A stretch of 64,000 nucleotides of DNA from UBA5069 sp964560495 (GTDB lineage: Bacteria > Chloroflexota > Anaerolineae > Caldilineales > Caldilineaceae), in assembly GCA_964560495.1 (NCBI GenBank), contig CAZLMM010000009.1, positions 1 to 64,000 of the forward strand, written 5' to 3'. The notes below the pieces were generated by a model. It did no database searches and was not told the origin of the DNA. It was given only the letters and a program-made list of their open reading frames with translations. The first letter of the stretch is position 1, and each line of letters opens with the position of its first letter. The position numbers and the translations under genes are program-made. Positions 7,880-16,607 of the stretch are shown here, piece by piece.

Positions 7880-9033
7880 GATTCTTCGACAGGGGAGACC
7901 AGGCGCGATGCCGAGGAGTGAGGCGCCTCGGCCACACGACGATAGACCTCCAGCGTTGATTCGGCTGCGCGCTGCCAGCTAAAACAGGCTGCCCGACGCA
8001 GACCCTTTTCGCTCATTTCGGCATGAAGCCCGTCGTCGGTGAGCAGGCGATGCATGGCGACGGTGATCTCGTCCAGGTTGTTCGGGTCCACGAGAAGCGC
8101 CGCATCATTCACGACTTCCGGCAGACTGCTCACATTGCTCACGATGGTCGGCGTGCCGCTGGCCATTGCCTCTAAAGGCGGAAGGCCAAAGCCCTCATAG
8201 TGCGCGGGGTGAACGTGCAGCCGGGCGCCGACATAGAGTTTGTGCAGGTCATCATCTTGCACCCGGCCCACAAAATGCACAGCAGATTGTAGTTCGAGCT
8301 TCCTGGCAGTCTCGAGGGTTTCTTCGAACAGCCAGCCTTCGCTGCCCGCGATGACCAGCCCCGTTTCCAGATGACCATATTGTTTGCGCAGGTTGGAGAA
8401 TGAGTGGAGCAGCCCGGGGATGTTCTTGCGCGGTTCGATTGTGCCAACGAAGAGCATATAGGACTCGGGCAGGCCAAAGCGCCGGATCACTTCGTCGCGC
8501 GTCTCAGCAATCGGCAAAGGGTGAAAGGTCTTTGCTGCGGCCTCGTAGATGACGCTGATCTTGCCGGCCTGCACGCCAAGCATGGCGATCAAATCTTTCT
8601 TGGTGCTTTCGCTGGGCACAATGACATGATGGGCGGCTCGCACAGCCCGGTCGATCTGCCCGTAGAAAGCCGCGCTCTTGGCGGTGACAAAATGAGGATA
8701 GTGCAAGAACGCCAGATCATGGACGGTGATGACCGTGGGAATATGTGAATACATGGGGGGGATGAAGTCCGTGAAATGGAGAACGTTGAGCCGAAAGCGC
8801 AGCAACTCCACCGGAAGCATGTATTGCTCCAGGCGCGAATGCACAGGCGCATAGAGCGTCGCACGGCGAAAATTGGGGCGGTCGATCAATCGCTCGCCAT
8901 GCTTGCGATGCTGAAAAGTGATGAACTCGTCTTCGAGATCAAGCTGTGAGAGCGCCTGCAGAAGATGCCGGGTGTAGTTGCTGATGCCCGCCGGCTGGTG
9001 ATGCATCAGCCGAACGTCAACGCCAATGCGCAT
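7876..9033 (-). CDS. GT4-family glycosyltransferase
   Basis: 385 residues, GT-B fold. The N-terminus RIGVDVRLMHHQPAGISNYT is typical of WbaZ/mannosyltransferase-like GT4 enzymes, and the C-terminal donor site reads HPAHYEGFGLPPLEAMASGT followed by SSLPEV. The start at 9033 was chosen over an in-frame ATG at 9096 because the conserved domain begins at once. It is the first gene of a three-gene operon and has its own promoter at 9095-9123. Its stop overlaps the next gene's start (ATGA). The likely role is assembly of surface polysaccharide or glycolipid. Confidence 0.88.
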   Translation of the reverse strand: MRIGVDVRLMHHQPAGISNYTRHLLQALSQLDLEDEFITFQHRKHGERLIDRPNFRRATLYAPVHSRLEQYMLPVELLRFRLNVLHFTDFIPPMYSHIPTVITVHDLAFLHYPHFVTAKSAAFYGQIDRAVRAAHHVIVPSESTKKDLIAMLGVQAGKISVIYEAAAKTFHPLPIAETRDEVIRRFGLPESYMLFVGTIEPRKNIPGLLHSFSNLRKQYGHLETGLVIAGSEGWLFEETLETARKLELQSAVHFVGRVQDDDLHKLYVGARLHVHPAHYEGFGLPPLEAMASGTPTIVSNVSSLPEVVNDAALLVDPNNLDEITVAMHRLLTDDGLHAEMSEKGLRRAACFSWQRAAESTLEVYRRVAEAPHSSASRLVSPVEES

Positions 9034-9094
9034 GCGTCGCTTCTCGGTACAACTGCGTTCAGCGGGGTGACTAGATCTGCCGCAAATTTCCGTC

Positions 9095-9123
9095 ATTGTA
9101 TCTGTGAATTAGAGAATTGCCAA
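9095..9123 (-). promoter_or_regulatory. Promoter of the GT4/GT4/Gfo-Idh operon
   Basis: On the minus strand TTGGCA (9118-9123), a 17-base spacer and TACAAT (9095-9100) make a good sigma-70-type promoter, about 60 bases before the GT4 start codon at 9033. Confidence 0.6.
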
Positions 9124-9166
9124 ATAGACGGGCGGTGGGAGTGCGACTCCTTGCATTGTAATCAGT

Positions 9167-9196
9167 TTGAGACGCCAGCCGCACCAGTGATATAAT
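9167..9196 (+). promoter_or_regulatory. Promoter of the coiled-coil/selB operon
   Basis: TTGAGA (9167-9172), an 18-base spacer and a perfect TATAAT (9191-9196), about 50 bases before the coiled-coil start codon. It diverges from the GT4 promoter; the two -35 elements lie about 44 bases apart. Confidence 0.6.
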
Positions 9197-9247
9197 CCCA
9201 CTCACAATCTGCTCCTGATGCACCTGTTCTGTGTGAGGTGAAAGACC

Positions 9248-10567
9248 ATGGATATTGCACAACTGGCCCAAATGGTGAATTGGCTGGATGAGGAACATCG
9301 CCGCGATCGGGCCGAAATTGCCCGGATGCAGCAGAGAATCGAAAGTCAGTCGGCGGACATCATCGAACAGGCGCGGCGCATTCAGGAATTGGAGGGGCGC
9401 CTGGCGCAAACACAAGCCCAATTCGTGCGCTTCAACCAGATTGAAAGCTCCATCAACAACGCCAAAGTCGAATTGACGGCGTTGGTTGAGCGCGACAGCG
9501 AGTTGCGTACAGCCTCGCAGCGCGAATTGGAGCGTTCACGCATGGCCGACCGGGAGGTTCTTGGCCGAGAGATCAGCGAGGTGCGCCGCGAATTGCCGCG
9601 CATTGCCCGGCTCGAAGAAGCGATTGAAGTGCGCTCAGTCGAAGATATCCGTCTTTCCGAGTTGATCATGGGCGTGCGCAACCAGATCGGCGGTCTGGCG
9701 AAAGAGATCGAGGAACGAACGCGCCAGATCCCCTTCCTCTCTGAACAACGCACCAGCGACACCAAGCGCATCGCTCAGCTGCAACAAGAGACTGTGGAAT
9801 TGTTCAAACGCAGCGAGGCGCTGGCTGGCCGCATCCCAGTGCTGGAAGAGACAATTCGTCGCGGCTTGGCGGAAAACGAGAAGCTGCCTCCCATGATCGA
9901 ACAATTGCGCGACCAACAGCTACACTTCACCGAACAGATCCGCTCCACACTGGTCGATCGCGAGCAGATCATCAATCGCTGGCAAGAAACCATCGACGAA
10001 CAGAAGACGGTAGTGCAGCAGGCTTTTGAACGCGTCCAAAGTTTTGCCCAACAGATCGAGATCAGTCGCCGCGCTGTCAACGAGATGCAGGATTTCAAGG
10101 ACATGATCTTGCGTGAGCAAAGCCAAGTGTCAGAGCTGCAGCGCCTGGCTGAAGAACGCATCCGCCGTGAGATGGATGAGTTCCGTGAAGATTTCGAGAA
10201 GAAGCGCCGTAAAGCCGAGCTGCGCCAGGAACATCTGTGGTCCGAACAAGAAAAGTACAATCGCGAAGTCGTCGAGAAATTCCCACCCTTGCTTCATGAT
10301 TTGAAGGTGAATGAGGCCATGTTGCTCCATCTGTGGAAGCTGCAAGAAACCTATGGCAACTACTTCACCGTACAAGCCCAGATGTGGCTGGATGGGATGC
10401 AGAAGTCGGCGCGCGAGCGCGAGGAGAAGTTGCGCGCCATGGAAGAAGAGTGGCAACGGCAGCGCCGCAACGCCGAGCTATACGCCACCCAGGCTGGCGC
10501 ACGGCGCACGCCTGGCATCATGACTGGCGAGTCTCAGCTCGCCGTTGGCGGCAACGGCAAGTCGTGA
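9248..10567 (+). CDS. Long coiled-coil protein of unknown function
   Basis: A 439-residue, highly charged protein (rich in Glu, Arg, Gln) with almost continuous heptad patterning from about residue 10 to 410, for example QRIESQSADIIEQARRIQEL. No signal peptide, membrane segment or catalytic motif is visible, so it is probably a cytoplasmic scaffold or structural protein. Its C-terminal 30 residues are Gly-rich and likely disordered. A clear promoter precedes it. selB follows 58 bases downstream on the same strand, probably in the same transcript. I do not recognise the family; the resemblance to SMC or myosin tails is likely just coiled-coil composition. Confidence 0.8.
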   Translation: MDIAQLAQMVNWLDEEHRRDRAEIARMQQRIESQSADIIEQARRIQELEGRLAQTQAQFVRFNQIESSINNAKVELTALVERDSELRTASQRELERSRMADREVLGREISEVRRELPRIARLEEAIEVRSVEDIRLSELIMGVRNQIGGLAKEIEERTRQIPFLSEQRTSDTKRIAQLQQETVELFKRSEALAGRIPVLEETIRRGLAENEKLPPMIEQLRDQQLHFTEQIRSTLVDREQIINRWQETIDEQKTVVQQAFERVQSFAQQIEISRRAVNEMQDFKDMILREQSQVSELQRLAEERIRREMDEFREDFEKKRRKAELRQEHLWSEQEKYNREVVEKFPPLLHDLKVNEAMLLHLWKLQETYGNYFTVQAQMWLDGMQKSAREREEKLRAMEEEWQRQRRNAELYATQAGARRTPGIMTGESQLAVGGNGKS

Positions 10568-10625
10568 CCATGAGCTGTCCACCTGGCAGGTCGAACAGAC
10601 CATCTCATTCCGTCAGCCAGCGATC

Positions 10626-12542
10626 ATGCGCGTGATCGGTACTGCGGGTCATGTAGACCACGGCAAATCTACCCTCGTACGTGCGCTCACCGGCATCGAC
10701 CCTGACCGCCTGAAAGAAGAAAAAGCACGCGGCATGACCATCGATCTGGGCTTTGCCTGGATGGAGCTGGCGATGCCCGATGGCGCTCACGAGAGCGTTG
10801 GCATCGTCGATGTGCCCGGTCATATCGACTTCATCAAAAATATGCTGGCCGGCGTGGGCGGCGTCGACGCTGTAGTGTTGGTCATTGCCGCCGATGAAGG
10901 CGTCATGCCCCAGACGCGCGAGCATCTGGCGATTCTCGATCTGTTGGCTATATCCAGCGGCGTCGTGGCCTTGACCAAATGCGATCTGGTGGACGACCCG
11001 GAATGGCTCGATCTTGTGGAACTGGACATCGTGGCCTTGTTGGAGCACACCAACCTAGCCTCTGTCCCCATCATACGTATGAGCGCCGCCACGGGAGCGG
11101 GGCTGACCGAGTTGCGCGCGGCGCTTGGTCAGACGCTGGCGAACCTGCCTCTACGAAAAAACCGCGGTCGCCCTCGACTGCCAATCGACCGCGTCTTCAC
11201 CCTCAGCGGTTTTGGCGTGGTGGTCACCGGCACTCTCAGCGACGGCCTGTTGCGATTGGGAGATGCGGTCGAAGTTTTACCGGCCCGATTGCCAGCCCGG
11301 GTGCGTGGCCTGCAAACGCACAAGCAGCCAGTGAGCATGGGGCAGCCGGGCAGCCGCCTGGCCGTCAACCTGAGCGGCGTTGAAGTCAGTCAGCTTCGTC
11401 GGGGTGATGTTGTCGCCTTGCCCGATTCGATCCAGCCGACGCGTCTCCTCGACGCACGTTTTCGCCTGCTCCATGACGTCCCGGACTCACTGCGCCACAA
11501 TCAGCGCGTCGATTTCTTTGTCGGCGCAAGCGAGACCCCCGCCAACGTGCGCATCTTGGGCGCAGAGAAACTGGAGCCAGGTCAGGAAGGGTGGGTGCAG
11601 TTGCGTTTTGACCGGCCAGTGGCGACCGCGACAGGGGATCGATTCATCCTGCGTTTGCCATCCCCCAGCGTCACTCTGGGCGGCGGAGATGTGCTCAGCC
11701 CACACCCCCAGCGGCGCTGGCGGCGTTTCGACGCCGCGACTCTGACGCGCTTCGAGACGCTGGCGAAGGGAGACCCAGAGGAGATTCTTCTGCAATTGGT
11801 CGTGCGTCGCCCCTTTACATCCGTCAAAGAACTTCGCGCCCAAAGCGAGTTGGATGAGCCAGTGGTGCAAAGCGCGCTGGCCTCTCTGCTTGGGGCCGGC
11901 GCCTTATTGGCCTTCGAGACCGGCGCCGAGACGCTCATCGCGCCGTTAGATTCCTGGCTGCGCATCGTTGAGCATTTGCGTTCTCTGTTAGGTGACTTTC
12001 ACAAGCAGTCGCCCTTGCGCCGCGGTATGGCGCGGGGAGAAGTGCGCAGTCGCCTTCAGGTCATCTTGGGCGGCGTCAACCTATCGTTGCGTCTGTTCAA
12101 TCTCTTCATCGAGAGAGCGCAGCGTGAGGAAATTGTCGCTGCTGACGATGGAAATGTCTGGCTGGCCGATTTCGCGGCAGCGCTTTCGCCAGAGCAACAA
12201 GCTGCTATCGACCGTGCATTGGCGGCCTTTGCAGCCGCGCCATTCGCCCCTCCCAATCTGAGCGAATGCCTGGAGCTGTTGGACGGCAAGGAAGAACTGC
12301 TGGAGATGCTCATCGAGCAAGGGAGATTGGTGCGTCTGGGTGGCGAGGTGTTGTTTCGCAGCGAGGATTTTGCCGTGATGAGCCTCCGAGTGCAGGAGTA
12401 TATTGTGGCGCACGGCTCGCTGACTCTGGCGGAAGCCAGAGACCTTTTTCAAACCAGCCGCAAGTTTGTCCAGGCGCTCTTGGAAGAACTTGACGCCCGG
12501 CGCATCACCCGACGCGTGGGAGAAGGCCGCGTCCTGCGCTGA
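10626..12542 (+). CDS. selB: Selenocysteine-specific elongation factor SelB
   Basis: 638 residues, normal for SelB. It delivers Sec-tRNA to the ribosome at UGA codons marked by a SECIS hairpin. The N-terminal GTPase shows G1 GHVDHGKS, the MTIDLGF switch region, G3 DVPGH, G4 TKCD and G5 SAATG. EF-Tu-like domains 2 and 3 follow, and the last 220 residues form the winged-helix SECIS-binding domain IV (ending SRKFVQALLEELDARRITRR). I chose the ATG at 10626, where homology starts. selA, selC and selD are not in this window and I saw no selenoprotein gene here, so the pathway must be completed elsewhere. Confidence 0.93.
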   Translation: MRVIGTAGHVDHGKSTLVRALTGIDPDRLKEEKARGMTIDLGFAWMELAMPDGAHESVGIVDVPGHIDFIKNMLAGVGGVDAVVLVIAADEGVMPQTREHLAILDLLAISSGVVALTKCDLVDDPEWLDLVELDIVALLEHTNLASVPIIRMSAATGAGLTELRAALGQTLANLPLRKNRGRPRLPIDRVFTLSGFGVVVTGTLSDGLLRLGDAVEVLPARLPARVRGLQTHKQPVSMGQPGSRLAVNLSGVEVSQLRRGDVVALPDSIQPTRLLDARFRLLHDVPDSLRHNQRVDFFVGASETPANVRILGAEKLEPGQEGWVQLRFDRPVATATGDRFILRLPSPSVTLGGGDVLSPHPQRRWRRFDAATLTRFETLAKGDPEEILLQLVVRRPFTSVKELRAQSELDEPVVQSALASLLGAGALLAFETGAETLIAPLDSWLRIVEHLRSLLGDFHKQSPLRRGMARGEVRSRLQVILGGVNLSLRLFNLFIERAQREEIVAADDGNVWLADFAAALSPEQQAAIDRALAAFAAAPFAPPNLSECLELLDGKEELLEMLIEQGRLVRLGGEVLFRSEDFAVMSLRVQEYIVAHGSLTLAEARDLFQTSRKFVQALLEELDARRITRRVGEGRVLR

Positions 12543-12592
12543 TTGCCGACGTCCCGTGGCGCATGATCGTGCTTGCGGCCGCAGACCACACT

Positions 12593-13201
12593 CTACGGCG
12601 CAAGAATTCCTCTCTTGACGGCAAGGCCCAACTGCTGCTCGACATAGCCCCACACAGTCTCTGAGCCGTCGTCAATAGGACCGACGCGCTGAACCACCTG
12701 GGCGAGCGTCACGTGGTGGTCGCGCCAGGAGCCGCCGTCGGTGTGCAGATTGTGGAGGACGGGCATGAAGCGGTCCATGGCATTGGCGAAGCAGGATTCA
12801 GGCGTTGCGCGTTCTTCGAATTCCCGCCAAAGAGCAGTAAATTCAGCGCATTGGTCCGCCGGTAGCAGGCCAAAGAGCCGTTTCGCTGCGGCGGTTTCGT
12901 TGGCTGCTTTCTCACCTTGATCGCCATAGGCGAAGGTGTCGCCGGCGTCGATCTCCACGATGTCGTGGATGAGGAGCATTTTCACGGTGCGCAAGAGGTC
13001 AATCGGCTGATTGCTATATTCGGCGAGCAGCAGAGTCATGAGCGTAATGTGCCAGCTATGTTCGGCGGAATTCTCGAAACGATGGTCGGCGATCAGTCGC
13101 GATCGCCGCAACACTTGTTTCAGCCCATCGACTTCGAGAATGAAGCGCACCTGTTGTTCCAGGCGTGATAGATGCGCTCCAGGAGCAGGGTCATGATCCA
13201 T
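12593..13201 (-). CDS. HD-domain phosphohydrolase (YfbR/HDDC2-like)
   Basis: 202 residues. HD-superfamily metal-dependent phosphohydrolase of the PF13023 type; relatives include 5'-deoxynucleotidases. Metal ligands are visible in NSAEHSWHIT and LLIHDIVEIDAGD, with a later Asp in NAMDRFMPVL. The start is ATG at 13201, two bases after the TGA of the protease gene; a TTG at 13207 overlapping that stop is also possible. It is the downstream member of a minus-strand group with the protease and the DUF6941 protein. A nucleotide pool role is inferred from the family. Confidence 0.82.
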   Translation of the reverse strand: MDHDPAPGAHLSRLEQQVRFILEVDGLKQVLRRSRLIADHRFENSAEHSWHITLMTLLLAEYSNQPIDLLRTVKMLLIHDIVEIDAGDTFAYGDQGEKAANETAAAKRLFGLLPADQCAEFTALWREFEERATPESCFANAMDRFMPVLHNLHTDGGSWRDHHVTLAQVVQRVGPIDDGSETVWGYVEQQLGLAVKRGILAP

Positions 13202-13203
13202 GG

Positions 13204-14616
13204 TCAATTCTCGACGGTGATGCGATAGCCACCTACATCATATTGAAAGCTGTCTTCGACCACGATGCGGTAGTCGGCTGTGGCGGATGGTGTAAAGGTG
13301 ATTTGGGCGTCCAGACCGAACAGACCGCCGCCGCTGTTGTCATCTGTCACTGACGGCGCGTCTGATCTGGCGCGGTTGTTGGGCGATGCGCGAACAGCGG
13401 TCAGATAAGGGTCGATCTCCACCGATTCCACAGTGATCGTGACGGGTTGAAGCACCGTCAACTCGACTACGAATACATCCATATCTCCTGGATAATCGAT
13501 CTGACCTGTTTGCGGTTCGCCCAAGGTGAGGCGCGTTTCGTCATCGGGGTCCACGAAGGGTTGCAGTCGGTGGGAGGCGCTGACTGTCATTTTGGCGCCT
13601 TCAGGTGGGCCCATAGGGCCAGCAATCAGAAAATAGGGACCACTGTTATCAACGACAAAGGAGCTTTTCTCGTTGCCGCTTTGTTCTGCGTCGGCGTGAG
13701 CAGCCACATCACCATAGACATTGGTGACCGCCAAAAAGACATCGGCGTTGCTCCTTACCTGCACGTCAACCTCACTGCCGGGCGACTCTATGATGACATA
13801 CATGCGCTGGTCATATTCATGGGCAGGTGTAAAGGTGTGGCGCAACCGGGCGCCCCGTTCCGGCAGTTGACGCTCCGGCGAAAGGTCGGTGTCGCTGCCA
13901 ACCGCCAATTGTTCGATGATCGGCGCAAGGTCCGCAGTCGAAGCCGCCAGGCCAAACGCGCCATCAGCAAAGGTAAAGCCAGAAAGCCCGATGATCTCTC
14001 CTGCGCTGGAGACGAGAACGCCGCCGCTTTGACCGCCAGCGATGGCTGCATCCGTCTGGAAGTAGGTGATGGCCTGGCTTTTCCATTGTCGCATGCGTGA
14101 GATCAGGCCGCGAGCGATGGCCGGTTGTGGGTGCTTCTCGGTTTCGCCGGGATAGCCGATGAGATAGACCTCGTCGCCGATGGACAACCCTTCGCCGTTA
14201 GACAACGCCAGGCCAGGCGTCTCCACGTCGAGAGGGCCGAGCACCGCCAGGTCGACCATCTCATCCACATTGACGACCGGGGTAGAGGTGAAGTCATCGC
14301 CATTGCTGAAGACTACACGCGCTTCCCTGTACGGCCAGACCACGTGCGCATTGGTGACGATAAAGCCATTGTCGAGGAGCACGCCGCTGCCTGTGCCGGT
14401 TGGCGTCTCAATGAAGACGACAGCCGGCGCAACCAGGCGATAGATTGCTCCGGGATCGGGTTCGGAGGCATCTATCTGGAGCGGCTTGCTGCGCTGATGC
14501 GCTCCGCTCGCTGCCGAAACTGGATGACGCCCCAGGCAGAAGATGATCGCCGCCGCAAAGAGAAGCGCTGTCAGCGAACGCTGCGCCCAGGTGGGGAAAG
14601 TGATCGATGAATGCAC
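13204..14616 (-). CDS. Secreted trypsin-like serine protease with C-terminal beta domains
   Basis: 470 residues. An N-terminal signal peptide (hydrophobic 13-29, cleavage near VSA-AS) exports it. The S1-type fold has His91 in TNAHVVW, Asp122 in VDLAVL and Ser197 in GGQSGGVL, so the triad is complete, as in DegP/HtrA-like proteases. There is no recognisable PDZ domain; instead residues 260-470 contain two repeats resembling pre-peptidase C-terminal (PPC-type) beta domains, as in RVVVEDSFQYDVGGYRITV-like ends. It probably degrades or processes envelope proteins. The HD-domain gene starts directly at its stop. Confidence 0.85.
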   Translation of the reverse strand: MHSSITFPTWAQRSLTALLFAAAIIFCLGRHPVSAASGAHQRSKPLQIDASEPDPGAIYRLVAPAVVFIETPTGTGSGVLLDNGFIVTNAHVVWPYREARVVFSNGDDFTSTPVVNVDEMVDLAVLGPLDVETPGLALSNGEGLSIGDEVYLIGYPGETEKHPQPAIARGLISRMRQWKSQAITYFQTDAAIAGGQSGGVLVSSAGEIIGLSGFTFADGAFGLAASTADLAPIIEQLAVGSDTDLSPERQLPERGARLRHTFTPAHEYDQRMYVIIESPGSEVDVQVRSNADVFLAVTNVYGDVAAHADAEQSGNEKSSFVVDNSGPYFLIAGPMGPPEGAKMTVSASHRLQPFVDPDDETRLTLGEPQTGQIDYPGDMDVFVVELTVLQPVTITVESVEIDPYLTAVRASPNNRARSDAPSVTDDNSGGGLFGLDAQITFTPSATADYRIVVEDSFQYDVGGYRITVEN

Positions 14617-14618
14617 GT

Positions 14619-15020
14619 TCAGGCCTTCACCGCCGGGGTGACAAGGCGCACGAAAAGAGGACTGGAGCCCAAATGGATGGCATCCACAGCGACTTCAATG
14701 GAGTATTCCCCAGCTTCTTTGAACTCCAGGTTTTGCGCATTGATAATCAAGTGGATTGCGCCGCCGCTCATGCCGCTGAAGCGCACAGCCATTTTGCCTT
14801 CCACATTGAGCACCGGCGCGCCGTCGGCGTCGATGATCATGATGCGCACCGTGTGGTCGCCCTCTTCGATGCGAGAGGAGCGCACGCGCAGCACCAGCGC
14901 GCAATGAGGATAGCGAAAAGGCGTGGTCGGCACCGTCAGCGTGTCGGTGGCGCCCAGTAGATTGAGCCGCCCTGCATATTCGACGGCTGCATCGCAGAAA
15001 GTCAGAATTTCGAGTTGCAC
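14619..15020 (-). CDS. DUF6941 family protein
   Basis: A 133-residue, beta-rich soluble protein with the family pattern LEILTFCDAAVEYAGRLNLL near the N-terminus, then alternating beta strands (ALVLRVRSSRIEEGDHTVRI). Function is unknown; the fold appears Ig/C2-like, and members often sit beside unrelated genes in Actinobacteria and Chloroflexota. It ends two bases before the protease start codon, so the genes are probably co-transcribed. No signal peptide or membrane segment is visible. Confidence 0.65.
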   Translation of the reverse strand: MQLEILTFCDAAVEYAGRLNLLGATDTLTVPTTPFRYPHCALVLRVRSSRIEEGDHTVRIMIIDADGAPVLNVEGKMAVRFSGMSGGAIHLIINAQNLEFKEAGEYSIEVAVDAIHLGSSPLFVRLVTPAVKA

Positions 15021-15079
15021 GGTGGTCTTCCTAATCTCAATAGGGTATATTCAGAATCAGTTACAGGCGGTCATTCCGT

Positions 15080-15148
15080 AGGGGCTTGAACGGCGGCGAA
15101 GTCGTCGTTCTGTACCGGCGAGGCTTTGCCATCGTCGTTCAAGCCCCT
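15080..15148. repeat. Palindromic intergenic repeat element
   Basis: AGGGGCTTGAACG at 15080-15092 and CGTTCAAGCCCCT at 15136-15148 are perfect 13-base inverted repeats. The interior is also partly self-complementary (GGCGAAGTCGTCGTT against AACGACGATGGCA-like sequence on the other arm). It looks like a dispersed REP-type element in the 214-base spacer between two minus-strand genes and could fold in the DUF6941 leader. Confidence 0.6.
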
Positions 15149-15234
15149 GCAGCAAACTAACTTTGGATGTACCCATTCTCAATATGACCCGCTCTTCCAT
15201 CTCCAATACTTGTACGCAAGTCCGCACCCGGTTC

Positions 15235-16398
15235 TCACTCGCTGTTGGTCGACACCGTAGGCACGACCCCGGGTCCTGGCAGCACAATCGTTGGCGTTGT
15301 ACCTTCGGGTGTGAAGATGATCTTATCGGTGGGTTTGAGCGCGTTGGCGTTGGTCTGAACTATCTGAAGTTGGACGAATTCGGGATTGTTGGCGTACAAC
15401 TCGGCCAGAGCAGACTGCCGCGCAAGTTCGGCTTTTGCCTGTTCCACGGCGGCGGCAGCCCGTGCAGTTTGCACGTCGAGGTCGAGTTTGGCATCCAGCA
15501 GCTCGTTATCTTTCTCCGCCTGAATGATGGCGCGTTCGGCTTCCACCCGCGCCAGCTCATTGGCGCGCTCGGCCTCGATGACCGCGCGCTGCGCCTCGAT
15601 CTTCTGCTGCTCCAGCTCGGCTAGAGATTTTTGTTGGCGCGCCTCTTCCTGGATGCGGCTCTGGGCTACGCGCACTTCACCTTCCTGACGCGCCTGTTCA
15701 GCGGCAGCCTCGGCCTCCGCGCGCAGTTCGTCTTGCTTCGCCTTTTCGGTTTGCAGGCGGCTTTGGACGATCTCATCCAGCCGCGCCTGAGCGTCCTCAC
15801 GCAAGATAACATCGGGGACAGCGACGTTGCTCACATTCACGCCATAACTCTTTGCCATTTCGTCCAACTCTGTGTCGATGCAGGCGCGCAGATCGTCGCG
15901 CGCAGTGCCGATGACGGCATCGTCGAAATTGCGGTCGCCAACACAGACTTTCATCGCCTGTTTGGCCCGATCTTCCATGCGCAGGCGCAGCAGTTCGTCG
16001 TTCAGATAGAGATTGCTGTACTGGGCCCAGAACTCGCGCAATAGTTCCTTTTCGGCGACGCCGGGGCGAAAGACATCGCCGGTAACGGTGAGACCGATGC
16101 GCTGTTTATCTTTGGTGATCAATTCGGGGTCGGTGACGATGAAGGGCACGGCCTGGCTGGAGACGCGTTCGAGACCTACATACAACCCTACGTCGCTGTA
16201 GACGCCCGGCCCAACCACCTCTTTGATCTGGCCGCCTTGCAGCTGAATTCCCACCTCCTGCGGCGCGACCTGTTCGAAGAAGTAGAAAAAACTGCCCACG
16301 AAGCGTAGCAAGGCAAACACGACGATGACGCCAACGATCACGATCGCGACCAACCCGATGGTGCGACCACCAGGAAGCCGACCTGAAGAATTCGCCAT
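15235..16398 (-). CDS. SPFH/Band 7 (prohibitin-like) membrane protein
   Basis: 387 residues. One N-terminal membrane segment (about 17-42) is followed by a Band 7 domain (FEQVAPQEVGIQLQGGQIKE onward) and a long Ala/Glu-rich coiled coil at about 215-335. Such proteins oligomerise into membrane microdomain scaffolds and often regulate proteases or quality control. The ATG at 16398 is preceded by AAGGAG, so I preferred it over the upstream in-frame start. The C-terminal 50 residues are Pro/Thr-rich. Its precise role here is unknown; a secreted protease gene lies two genes downstream. Confidence 0.88.
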   Translation of the reverse strand: MANSSGRLPGGRTIGLVAIVIVGVIVVFALLRFVGSFFYFFEQVAPQEVGIQLQGGQIKEVVGPGVYSDVGLYVGLERVSSQAVPFIVTDPELITKDKQRIGLTVTGDVFRPGVAEKELLREFWAQYSNLYLNDELLRLRMEDRAKQAMKVCVGDRNFDDAVIGTARDDLRACIDTELDEMAKSYGVNVSNVAVPDVILREDAQARLDEIVQSRLQTEKAKQDELRAEAEAAAEQARQEGEVRVAQSRIQEEARQQKSLAELEQQKIEAQRAVIEAERANELARVEAERAIIQAEKDNELLDAKLDLDVQTARAAAAVEQAKAELARQSALAELYANNPEFVQLQIVQTNANALKPTDKIIFTPEGTTPTIVLPGPGVVPTVSTNSE

Positions 16399-16607
16399 TT
16401 GAGACTCCTTGACTCTGTCTAGTTTAGAATGGGGGCGCAATCAACTGGTTGTTTCTGTTCCGTAACTGGCCGGAGCAGTGGACAACATGAAGGTTGGCTA
16501 AGAAAATCCGATTTCCTGCTCTTTCCGCCTTCAATTCTCCATTCTACCAGCGAATGCAAAAAGCTGCTATTTGGGGCTTTGGCCTGGAATTGGCTAGAAT
16601 CAACTCC

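Noticed and set aside
16494..16607. An upstream start for pyrC at 16494
   Set aside because: The added 38 residues are unlike dihydroorotase and the conserved domain begins right after the ATG at 16608.
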